This document shows positions 48,027-59,007 of a stretch of DNA of 64,000 bases, one piece after another. Origin of the DNA: Phycomyces nitens (lineage: Eukaryota; Mucoromycota; Mucoromycetes; Mucorales; Phycomycetaceae); contig JAHRBC010000001.1 of the NCBI GenBank assembly GCA_022702545.1, forward strand, positions 5,518,001 through 5,582,000, in the 5' to 3' direction. Numbering within the stretch: position 1 is the first letter of the stretch; each line of letters opens with the position of its first letter. The notes under the pieces were generated by a model. That model was not told where the DNA came from. It did not search any database and saw only the letters and a program-made list of their open reading frames with translations. The translations under genes were made by a program, and so were the position numbers.

Positions 48027-49062
48027 TTATTCAGTCAAGTTCTCGCTAGTCTCTTCCCCAGGAGTAGTGGCAAAACGAGTCAACATGTCACGCACGTTTG
48101 TGTACACTTTGCTGACCAGGGGAGGTACGTGGCTGCTGGCTGTTGGGGGCAACAGGACGCGATTGAGATTGGTGGCCAGATCGCCAAATGCCAGACGAGT
48201 GTAGGAGGAAAGGTGGTAGCGGGATCGAAGGAATTGGGCAAAGAAGAAGATGGGTAGGAAACGAAGGCTAAAGACACCCAACAGCAGGCGGCCCATGACA
48301 CCAACTACCTCAACCTGGGCAACAAAACGCATGGCAGGACCATAGTTGACGTCTGTCCATGTCTTGATTTGTTGCTGTGTCTTGACCTGCCATGGCTCAA
48401 CAGATGTCTGGGACCCACTTGCAGCTTGGGGTTGTTTCTGCTTCTGTTCGGCCAAAAGAACTGGCAAGAGAGTTGTACGAAGATATCCAAGAGCGTGAAA
48501 GGCAGAAAATGTGGCAAAGGGGATCAAGGTGACTAGAGGTTTGTTTGTTAAATTATGCTAAAAAGGTATTCTGCAAAAACAAAACAAAAATTACCAGCCA
48601 TTGGAGGTTGGGAGAGCCAGAATAAGGACAACAAGAGATATTGTGTATTCTCGTCTGTCAACAAGCGTCTTCCGTAATCAGCTGTCAGTTTTGGAGACTA
48701 TAGAGACAGGCTGATTAGGCATTGTGTATATTGTATATTGTAATACAAATTAATCGCAACTTACACCATGAGCCTTGTACAGAACAACGCCATAGGACAT
48801 AAAGGCACCTGCATAGGCAAGTGCATACGCAAAGAAACTCGAATGAAAGACGATGAGTGAAAGTACATAAAACAAGGCGCCAAACAAGGTAAGAATGTGG
48901 CCAATGAACCAAGCAAACTGTAATGTCTTTGGACATGATTACAACAAACAATGAGACTTTATGACATTTTGACTATTAGAGAGATTTCTCTCTCTTTTTT
49001 TTTGTGTGTGTACACCCAATTACCTTGAATAGATCTACCAAAGTAGTGCTTGAGGTTGCCAT
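48027..49062 (-). CDS. TMEM33/Pom33 (Per33/Tts1) family membrane protein
   Basis: Four exons (49024..49062, 48765..48917, 48595..48697, 48027..48532) encode 266 residues. Several hydrophobic segments are visible: HILTLFGALFYVLSLIVF, the YLLLSLFWL to TLIPFATF stretch, and VMGRLLLGVFSLRFLPIFFF. The order with LTDENTQYLLLS, the YLRTTLLP region and the RSRYHLSSYTRLAF segment near the C-terminus fits TMEM33/Pom33. These are ER and nuclear-envelope proteins that shape ER tubules and help nuclear-pore distribution in yeasts. A Gln-rich cytosolic loop (KQKQPQAASGSQ) separates the second and third hydrophobic parts. The last-exon splice after AHG was fixed by frame; a donor two bases earlier would hit a stop. 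Convergent with the aminopeptidase gene. Confidence 0.88.
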
Positions 49063-52000
49063 TGCAAGATGAAGTTAATCAGGTTATGATCTAAAAGGCA
49101 AGAACAGGAAACAATCGAGACCGAGGATATATATATATATATATATGTATATGTATATATTAATATTTATATACCCATTGTTTAAATATATATATATGTT
49201 TGTACGTATACAAGGAAAAAAAAAAGTAGTTTGAATGGACTATGACGCGACGTCATCAAAGGAGTTTATGCAAGCCCAGTGGTGATGGCTAGTTTAAACT
49301 GGGCGTATCTATGACCATTTTATGGTATGGATGAAATGCCCATTGTTCTTTTCAATAGGCTACCAAGCCAAATAGTTTAATAACATTGATATCAAAAAGG
49401 TAAAAAATAATCAATTTTTAATAGTTGATATTCTGTTAATGATTTGTATGGCATTGTATTACAAAGGAAATATTGTATAAAGATATACTTTATATTGGAT
49501 TCAGTAATCGTCTTGAGCAATGTATTCGTATATGGCTGGTTACTTGAATTGATTATTTAATATGATGAATATGCTAACCGTTAGACAGTAAATATATAGA
49601 CATACGCTGATTTTTATACGATAATACAGCGCGTTGCTTTTAGTATCTTGCAAGTGATTATAAAATACACTTGTTGCTTTAAAAATTGACTGCTTAGAAG
49701 GAGTGATATTTATATAATATCATGTAAGGTACGGATCTTGTAATCTTTTAAATAGACCTACCTTGATATTCATAATTTGATCCAATTCTTTTGCCTTTTC
49801 AAGTTGTGTGGATGTAGCATCGAACCGAGTGGCTGGAGTGTGTGACAAGAAGGCGAGGGTTTAGTGAAACCATCAAGACGTCAAGAATTAAAAAAAAAAA
49901 ATTGAATATCGTACACTCTGTGTCCACATTTATTTAATCACCGTAATATACAGACACACATTAAAGACTTTGTCAAAGAGACAAGTTGAAAAGGCTGTTC
50001 ATCCTATATAAATCCTAGGAATACTCTCATATAGAGGACACTAAAAGTTCCGCCATGGGTAAAAGACAAACTAGCCCACTAGGATTTACAGCTAGAATTC
50101 CAAACGACGCTGAATCGTAAAGCACTTGAAAAGTTCACTTTCGAGAATTTCAAAGTATATTGAAATTGGATAAAAGTCGTACTGAACTTTGGACAATATA
50201 AGTGAATTTTTGATTACAAAATGATAGCCAAATGAATGGAATTTGATAGTATCTAGTGGATGTATTTAATAAGATATCTACATTCTCAACATGTTACCAA
50301 CTCTTATCTTTAATGGCATAAGTATATACTCATATCAAACACTACCCTAAATCAATTCTCATCGTCAAGCCTTGGATATTGCTTAATGATATCAAATCAA
50401 CATACCCTCAGCTCAGAAAAAGTATAGTCTTTGAATATACGGATTGTAATTCTCGAGATTATACTGGTAGATATTTATATGATACGCTATATACTATTCC
50501 ATGATTGCTAAATGGCCTTTGTGGATTTGTCTATAAATGATAATGTTAAAAATAATATTTTTGAAATAGTGATCGATAGAACTATCCATTTGTTGCTCTA
50601 GTCTCCAAGATTTCAACATGCATGCTCCACTTTAGTATGTTATTAAATAAACATTAAAGGAAGTGTCAATGCTCCTAATAGTCTTTGTAAAAAGCAAATA
50701 TAAATAATTGGAACCATTATTTAGATACTATTATTTTTCAGCAAGACAGATAAAAGTAAGCTTTCTATTCATCCAAAAGCACATTCTTTTTTCAAAAAAG
50801 AAGAAGTTTAAATTCTATCCATATTACACACCGTAAGCTGAGATCCCTCTTTGTTCTCAATTATAAAAGAACATATTGTCCATGAAGCTATATATATATT
50901 ATATATAATATATAATATATAATATATAGCTATAACGAACGTATATAGTAGTTAAAGCTTTAAAATGAAGATTCACATTGTCTGTATTCAACAAGGCTTT
51001 GTGGCTTTTGCAGCATCCATATCTATTGTCTAATTCATTTGAGCCAATCCATTCAGACATTTACCCGAATACATATGGTAAAATAAACCACAAAAACTTA
51101 TTTGGGGTATAGAAGAATAATAATAATAATACAAAATATAATAGACAGAATTAGACAAGTAAAGCAGCAATGGAAGCAAGGGAGGAAAGCCATTCTATAA
51201 AAAATATTGTAATCATTTAAACTGGCTGTTCCAACCCATACCCTTTAATTTGTCAATGGCCCCTGGGGTAGAATCACTCAATATCATCATAAACCGCTTC
51301 TGAATTATATAATGTGAGAAATAAATGTAAAGGCCATTACAGCTTAAATACTTGTCAGATAGGATGATGGTGCTCCAATTAATAATACTTTAATCAAGAT
51401 GAGCAATGGATAATTTCGACTCCATCCCTTGGTTTGCCTTTTCTGTGGGTCTTGTTACTTTAGGCGAGTAGATACTAATTGGTCTATACAAAACTTTTGA
51501 ATATGTTTGATTACATAATAGCAAAAGTGGATAAATCTTATGGTGATGGAATTGGCTGACCCTTTTAAAATATCACCCATAATTCTCCTTTTTTTTTTAT
51601 TTCCATCACTCGGTTTTTATGGCTGACCTGCATTGATGATTCTTCTATTTGAACCGGTTTCTTGTAATATCTTGATTGTGAAACAGTGTGTTTGTTGATA
51701 TTAGCGTTTAGCAATATTGCATTGCTTAATTTCATTTGAATATACATAATACTTGCATGGGCTATATTGACTATCGACCTCAAGATCGAATGCCATATTA
51801 ATGGTTTTGGTTTAGGAAAAGCTCATTGGGAATTTCGAGTAATTTTGGGCTGTATAAAATGAGCTCCTTTCAAATGGTTTTATGGATCGTCCTTGGCTGA
51901 AAGTATATATTTTCTGCAACACAAAGGTGCCTGGAAGTTTCTTTCTTTCTTTTTTTACCAGAAATTATCAAGCTAGTCTTTATGGCCAATAATTCATATA

Positions 52001-52357
52001 TAATAATAATAATAATAATTGGCTTGTAAGTGATAGCCATCCCAAGATTCTTATGCCAACGACTGGTAATCAGTATCATGGTAGTAAACAAGGTTCATGA
52101 AATATAAAGATGATTTCATTTTTGGATCAAATCACTCTGGGTGTTAAAAAAATAAAGGATCTTTGCACGACATCACATTCCTTTAAAACCGATTCTACCT
52201 TTTTGAAATGCCTATATTTGGGTGTATTTTGTATTTTGTATTTTTGCATTTTTATACTTTTTTTTAAAAAAATATTTTATATATGTATATATGTGTATAT
52301 ATATTTTATATATATAATATATAATATAATATATCCGTGTCTGTTTCGCTCTCTTTA
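49063..52357. other. 3.3-kb AT-rich intergenic region
   Basis: Upstream of the TMEM33-like gene and downstream of the coiled-coil gene. (TA)n at 49129-49146 and an AT cruciform-prone palindrome at 50886-50931. On the minus strand about 49757-49841 a short exon-like block (RFDATSTQLEKAKELDQIM) lies between a plausible acceptor and a GTAGGT donor, but no partner exons were found. TATATA/ATATAA runs at 52275-52335. No complete gene. Confidence 0.4.
50886..50931. repeat. 46-bp AT-rich palindrome bounded by AGCTATATA / TATATAGCT
   Basis: The block is nearly self-complementary (AGCTATATATATATTA on the left, mirrored at the right) and could form a cruciform. Confidence 0.7.
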
Positions 52358-54191
52358 CTAAGCATCATTCTCACTGATTTTGGCTGGAGGCTGGTTACGT
52401 CTGGCAAGCATGCTCCTCAGTCGTAATGTAGACCCAGGTCCTCGTTGTCCTGTCTTTCCTGTCTTCTTCAGGGCAGTAGAAGCAGTGTCAACAGGCGCAG
52501 GTGCTGGCATTGGTGGAGTGACAATGGTTGGCTTGCTGGCCATTGCAAGCTTAGAATTCTTTGTATTAGGCGCGTTGGTGGTCGTAGAAGGCGCCTGCTT
52601 GGGCGTGTCTTTAGATTTGATTGTGAGTGAGTTTGTTCGAACACGAGGTGCACTCGTGGCCACCTTGACGACTGGACCGGGCCGAGCACTGGCTGAGTGT
52701 CGATATGATATCGGTGCCTTCTTTGGAGGTGGAAACACGGCAGGAGAAACAGAGTTTGTTGGTGTGGTTGGTGTGGTTGGTGATGATTTAAGGGCAGGAT
52801 TGTTGGACATAATTGTAACACTCAAGACAGCTGGAACTGGTGGTAAAGGAGGTGGCGATGAACGGGCCACAATAGCAGTTGTAGGTATAGGAAGCATACT
52901 CGTGTCAGTTGTGGATGTGGAACCATGCAAGGAAGGTGTCCGACTGTGTCCAGGACGTGCAGGACGAGACATGAGTGCCATTTCAGTCTGAGACAAACTG
53001 TTTCTGATCGTTCGTGAGCTGCTTGGTGAAGCGGGCGGAGGGGATTGCTTGCCCTGGATATCAAAGGGCACTCGGTCTGGATGTACAGGCAGCTATTATG
53101 ATGAAGTCAGGAGATTATATATACACACATATATATATCGTAAATCTCCAAATAACTCACGTTTTTAGCCAGGAGGTCGTCCTCTCGGTCTAGAATGGCA
53201 ATGATGTCCTTGCCATCTACCAAGAGAGGTGTGTCCTTTGCATGCGCCTTCCACAAGGCCTCGCTCTCTCTGATCTTTTCCCCAAGCTATAAAACACATT
53301 GAATAAAAGAGGCCAATGATCCCAAACACATTACCAGTCTGATCTGCTCTGTATTTCGTCTCCGTCCACTACGTAACAGAATCGTCCTTCGTTTGAGATG
53401 GCTCTTTGCAGAAAGAGCAATTGTCTTGGCAATCCCTAGGTCAATAAGGACCTTTTGGAGAACTTGGACATCAGCTAAAAGAACGAGGGTTAATTATACT
53501 TTCAATTGTTTCTCACAAGCCAAACTTACTGGTTGTCCCAACTGCTTCAAAGAACTTGCCAGAATCCAATTCGAGCTGAAAGATGAGGTCGTTGAGTTGG
53601 CGTAAGATGTGTTTTGTGTCTGGCTTGTAGCGTATTTTGGTGGCATATTTAGTAACATACTATTTTAAATGCAAATAATAATAATAATAATCAGTATTCC
53701 ATTTGAACCACAATTCGACTTACATTGGTACGATCTCTCTTTTCCGGTTCAATACCACTATTACTACTGTGTGTACTGTGATTACTGGCAAGCGATGGTC
53801 TTCTTCCGGTTGAGAATCGATAAAAGTTATTGGCATTTCCATCCTGATCAGCATAAAGACTGTTTGCTGATTTGATTGCTGAATCAAGGCTGGCTTCAGC
53901 ATTCATCAGGATAGTTTCACGTGAATGTGGTTTGAGATCGTCAGAGATGCCCATTTCCTTGAGCATGGTCTCGATTTGAGCTGTTGTTGATTCGACATCA
54001 TAGACAACCTGATTGGTTATCTCAAGTTGTGCTATCAATTCATTCAACTCTGCTGTCTTGAGGGTTAGGATGCCCCGCAGATTCGCAATAGTTTGAGCGC
54101 CCTATGATAAGATGCATGTATATAATAAAATATACATACATAACATACATACATATACATATATATATATGTGTATGTGTATGTAATTGCG

Positions 54192-54223
<32 letters not shown>

Positions 54224-54627
54224 TATGTATGTGCATGTACACATGTATATATATATGTGTATATATATAAAAAATATATGTATACATATATAAAATATAT
54301 ATATAATATATTTATATATAGCATATATATATGACATGTAAAAAAAAAAAAAACAAAGATGACAAGATTGGTTTCTTTCTTCTTTTTGTGTAAATGTATG
54401 TGTCATTTATTAACTAAAAAATTGGCTGCTGACCGTACCTCATCAAGTTTGGTCAACAGTTGAAGGACGGCCTTGTCTGCCATTGTGAATTGCTGTTCAT
54501 TGCCTGCCAGATTGTCTTTTGATTGCACTGAGTTTTGGTCAGACAGTGAACATTCTGATTGCTCTTGCTTCAAAGGTGAATGAGAGGTTGCAGGGTCATG
54601 ATGGGCATCCCAGAGAAGTTGAGACAT
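52358..54627 (-). CDS. Uncharacterised coiled-coil protein with Pro/Ser/Thr-rich basic tail (565 aa)
   Basis: Six exons (54439..54627, 53724..54101, 53530..53659, 53335..53474, 53161..53286, 52358..53092), all in frame with GT-AG sites. Residues about 40-120 and 180-310 have heptad-rich helical character (LRGILTLKTAELNELIAQLE; RQLNDLIFQLELDSGKFF; QVLQKVLIDLGIAK, then KRRTILLRSGRRRN). From about 325 to the end the protein is disordered: PPPASPSSS, PPPLPPVP, TTPTTPTNS and many basic residues, the composition of an adaptor or cytoskeleton-binding tail with possible SH3-ligand prolines. I do not recognise the family; a role in microtubule or cortical organisation (Kar9-like) crossed my mind but I could not support it. 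Intron 1 is unusually long (337 bp) and filled with a TA/CATA microsatellite. Confidence 0.72.
54110..54340. repeat. Complex TA/CATA/TGTA microsatellite within intron 1
   Basis: About 230 bp of alternating purine-pyrimidine sequence (CATACATA, ATATATGTGTATGTG, TA runs). It produces long open frames on both strands that are artefacts. Confidence 0.85.
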
Positions 54628-56181
54628 TTTTTCTTTGGTGTAAAGAGAAAGAAAAAGAGAATGGATTTGTTGAAAGGGGGTTTTTAAGTGTGCGTGTGTA
54701 TATGTGGGGAGGGGGGGAGGAAAGGAGGCCTTTATATAAAGAGTGGCCAATTGGGCATAAAAAAATAAATAAATAGAGAAAGGTTTGGATTTTGTTCTTT
54801 TACATTTCGGAGCATCAATATATATCACGTGATTTTCATTCTGTTCTCCATTCTACTTTCAAATTAGAATGCCAGACTAATATCACAATTTATCAGCTGG
54901 TCTGTTGGCAATACTTTATTTCCATTGCAGGCTATTAGTTTTGCCTGTATAAAGGGCAAACTGCAGCCATTTACAGACTCATTCACCCTTGAGATCCAAC
55001 CCTTTTTCTAATAAAAGATCAGAAATATAATTAATATGATTGGGTTACTTTAATCTCAGAACTCTGGAATAAGCAATCATTTATGCCAGACATTAATGTA
55101 ACTTGAAGATCAAATATCACGTGAACAATTTTTACTTGGGATCCATAGAATTCGTACAGGTAAAATTTAGTTGGAAATGTACTTTTATTTTGCTTGGTTT
55201 ATCGGTTCCATGACATATTTAACAGAGGAAATATTTGATAAACACATCTAGGGATCTCTTGGTAATTTGTCTAATGTCTATATATTTTATGATAAAAATA
55301 TTTGATATATTCCTTGGAGAAGGCTAGTATACCTACTATTTTCATATTGGCTAAATATTTTAATAATAATTTGTAAAGATTTTTATTTTATTTTTATTAA
55401 ACAATGACTTGAAAAATATTGCTAGCTATATGGCAAGGTAGTTTCGATTGGAATTATGTTGAAATATAGAAATATATAGCTAGAATACAAAGTGTAAGTA
55501 GCAGATATATAGGTATCTTGATGGTAAGCCACTATCAACAACAAAACGGTTAAAATGATAAAAGCATTGTGCATTTTTGATATTGCTTTCATACACACAA
55601 GAGTAATTCTGATACAGATACCAGTGGCTGCATGAGTAATAGTGCTCAATATTTGTAATACAAAATGCGGGCTCTTTATCAAAAGATAGTATATCAACCA
55701 TTTGCATGATTAAATATTGCAAGTATATGTATATACTTTATAAAGTAGGATAGAGTGCTTTCAAATATCAATGTTGGATCAATAGGAATCTTGTAATATC
55801 AAATATTTATAGCCGTGGCCTTTGATGGCGACAGTGATTTTTGCAAACACTGTACTTAATTGTTTTATCCAAAAATAGATTCTGGTTGGGAGACATTACA
55901 CTTGCATGTTTAAAGGACTATCCTCTGGACGTTTTACGTAACCCTAACAATGGGGTTTTACAATGATATTATTCGTGATATTAACCGAATTGGCTAATAA
56001 TTAAAGATTATTATTGTGTGGTCAATTATCTAATGATTCTCCATCTCACAGAGGGCTATCAGAGATCTCTAGATAAATAACTATATTTACTTACAGGATG
56101 CTTTACACACACACACACCCATTATTCTTGTTTTATCTTTTACTTTATATATATAGAAAAGTATAATAATTTTATTTATAT
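54628..56181. other. 1.5-kb intergenic region
   Basis: Upstream of the coiled-coil gene. A G-rich GGGGAGGGGGGGAGG motif at about 54706-54720, CACGTG-type sites at 54826 and 55118, then AT-rich sequence and an ACAC run at 56106-56119 close to the end of the transposase remnant. The 91- and 80-codon minus-strand frames at 55422-55722 overlap each other and show no motif. Confidence 0.4.
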
Positions 56182-58774
56182 TTATGCATATGTTTTTTTT
56201 GGCAGTGAAATGACCAGCATCCTTGCGTTGTTATCTATTTTTAATTCGGCCGTAGCCACTTCCAAGAGAATCCTGTGCACTGGCAAGATGCTGTCGAACG
56301 TGTTCGGTGCAAAACCAGGGAGGCAGACGTCAACTTGCTCAACTGGTCTGAGATTGTCAGGATCTGGAACAAGCCAGTGGACGGATGCAAACACATGTTG
56401 CTTGTGGTGGAGATGAGGGCGGCTGTTGGAGGGGCTGGGAGGAGGAACGAAGTTATGAGCAAACAGGTATTGGATTTCTCCTGTATATGCATTGGTTTTT
56501 CTGCCCTCGAAATCCAGAAAAAGAGCTTGGATGTATGACCCGCGACTGCCAGATCCACCTTTACCCTTGTATGTCTGACCAAGAAGATCGATTGCCTTGA
56601 TCTTTGTGATTCGGTCATTGACAAAGAATGGTGAAGAGGACGCATGGCGGTAGTCGACAAGATACTCATTGTCATACGCTCTCTTATAATATTCCAAGAG
56701 ATGGGGATAGTCGATATCACCCATCTGTGTTGTTGATGTTGCTGTTGGTAGAGGTAATGCTGACGGAGAGAGAGCCTCGTTGCCCTTAATTGTAAGACTG
56801 ACATCCAACGAGGCTTGCAAGAATGCGTCTAGTTGGAAACGACGTTGAGGCGCTGGAGCTAAAGCTACTACCAAAAGACTGGAAGAGGAGTTGAGTTTTT
56901 TTCAATAGTACTTTGAAGGGTACTTGGCTCTGACATGTAAGTCTTTGCACAAGATCACCCTTATACATATTTTCTGTAAAACTTTTTATGTATGTTGATT
57001 CAAACCCATCTCTCCTGTTTGTATCAACATTCTTCAACAACCCATTATATCGCTCGAACCCAAAGAGCCAATAACCATACACTGGTCCAAAATCACGAAC
57101 AGTGTCGCGAAGATGGAGGTGTATATGCATATTGCAAGTGAGGATGGTACTAGGGTATTGTTGTTCACACTCCCGACCGAACTTCTCCAGGTGACTATGG
57201 GCCTCATCAAGTTCGTCAAAAGTGATGGTAGGCTTGGTCAGGAGACGGCAGGCATCAACAAAGCTGATCCAATTCTTGAACTTCGTTCCAGAAAGAACAG
57301 GCCGCAGCAGAACAGGAGAGTAAATCAGCACCCAGGACTTCCATTCGTCGGTTTTCATTCGGGGAAACCCCTTCCCAATCTTCGTCTTTATTGTTGTGTA
57401 TCCCACAGGCAACACCATTGTCTCTGCCACCTTTTGCATCTGGTGAAGATCCCGGTCTGTGATCAGACCACTGGCAGTCCACGTCTCGACCATCCTCTTC
57501 ACCGTGCCCAGAAAGAGATTGTGCATGGGATCAATGATCGTTCCACGTACTAGATCAAAGTATCCAAGGCGATGCAACTGCGACCATCGAACACCATTTT
57601 CGACCTCCAGCTGATGCCTTTCTGAGGGTGTACTTGCACTTTTCCACTCCTCAGAATGCACCCGGTTTTCTTCACCATTGGCAAGCCTCCACTTGACAAA
57701 CTCAAACCCACGAAAGTCCACATGGCTTGTGCCTTCCAGACGGGAGAAGCTACGACTGCATTTGTAGCATGCCCGAGTGCTGTTATGGGCTGTGAAGCCA
57801 CTCGTCTTCCTGGTAGCAGGGATGTCACAGGCGACTATCATCAGGGCAGCACGGACAACCATAGAGGAAGGTCACTCAAACGTTGGGATGGAAACATCAA
57901 CGTACAGCTGGTTCAGGTCATTGACCAGCGGCTCCAGGTATCTGTTGATTTCGTCTGATTTTGGCTCCTTTGGCCCAGGCATCAGGCCAACAAGGACGAT
58001 ATTCTCGGGCTTGAACCGCTCAGCCCTAGGAAGATTGTTTATTGCCAAGTAGATCGCTCCACAGGAATAAGTCACCCCATCGAATGGCTGAAACCAATCG
58101 ATGTTCAATGTCAGCATCAATGAACGTGGGTCAGTGACAAAGGAGACGCCATCCTTGTCCTCAAGGTCCTTCCACATGGCACCATCATACACATCGCACA
58201 TGGTGTCCATAACCTTCAATTCCTTGTTCCAATGGCGGATATTGGCCTCAAAATCCGGGCGGAGGAAAAGGACACTCAATGCCTGCTTGACGGATTGATA
58301 GTGGAATTGGCGTCTTGGAACCAAAGTACCAGAAGAGGACGCCTTCATCAACTTGCACCCACAGGAAGAGCGGGAACCGACCTTGGATAAGTTACAGAAC
58401 TCGGGAACAGACCCAGCTTCCTCATACACTTTGTGGCAATCCTGGCACACAACAGATTTCTTTATTTCTTTGGTCAAGGCCATGACACCTGTCATCTTTT
58501 GGAGACCAGAAAGACTAGAGGGCAATTGGAAATCCTGCTTGTAGATCTTCAAGATCTTGCTGATTAACTCGATCAAGACAACTGAACTATTCTTAAACAC
58601 ATAGCAGGATGCAGACAGGACAACAAAAGTGACAATGAACCTTTGTATTGGGTTCTCTGGCATTTGGAGAAAGGCAAGATGTTCTGTTTTAAAGTGAAAA
58701 TTATTAGCACAATTTTTTGTAGATTGTTTTTTATTCAATTGTTCAGTACTCACATTTGCTGTTAAACTCCTCAA
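56182..58774 (-). pseudogene. CACTA-type (Tnp2 domain) transposase, nearly intact but broken
   Basis: Three minus-strand blocks form one protein. Block 1 (57872..58774) contains CQDCHKVYEE and a Ser-rich Cys stretch (SRSSCGCKLMKAS), then LTLNIDWFQPF and NIVLVGLMPGPKEPK. An in-frame TGA at 57872-57874 separates it from block 2 (56786..57862, same frame) with ACDIPATRKTSGF, CYKCSRSF, DPMHNLFLGTVKRM and YWLFGFERYNGLLKN. These are standard Tnp2 landmarks of plant-type En/Spm transposons. Block 3 (56182..56874) continues in another frame after one frameshift near 56880. A GTGAGT...AAAACAG intron near 58685-58757 may join an upstream part. One nonsense and one frameshift suggest recent inactivation, or a sequencing error. 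Terminal CACTA repeats were not found. Confidence 0.85.
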
Positions 58775-59007
58775 TCTCGATCTCGATCTTGATCTCTTTG
58801 ACTTTTGTCGTCTTTAGTAACATCGCCATTCAACATTAGGTTGGAATTCCAAATAGGTGAGTATGATAATCTTGCCATACAAGTCCATTTTAATGATAAT
58901 CTAAAAACCGCGCGCTTTGCGTGACGGCCGATTAATAAAATACTAAAAAAAAACCTGTCATTCCACAGAACCAGTTTGACGGGTAAAGATAGTTGTATAT
59001 ATAACAT
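58775..59007 (-). pseudogene. Possible 5' exon of the Tnp2 transposase
   Basis: An open minus-strand frame containing MARLSYSPIWNSNLMLNGD (start at about 58881) and a DQDRDRD run lies immediately upstream of block 1 and would need a splice near 58757 to join it. The junction does not resolve cleanly, so the link is uncertain. Confidence 0.3.

Noticed and set aside
48763..48767. A GTGTAA donor for intron 2 of the TMEM33-like gene.
   Set aside because: It would place a stop codon early in exon 3; GTAAGT two bases downstream keeps the frame.
54065..54406. Several long open frames on both strands with Tyr/Ile/His-rich proteins.
   Set aside because: They are translations of the TA/CATA microsatellite inside the intron of the coiled-coil gene.
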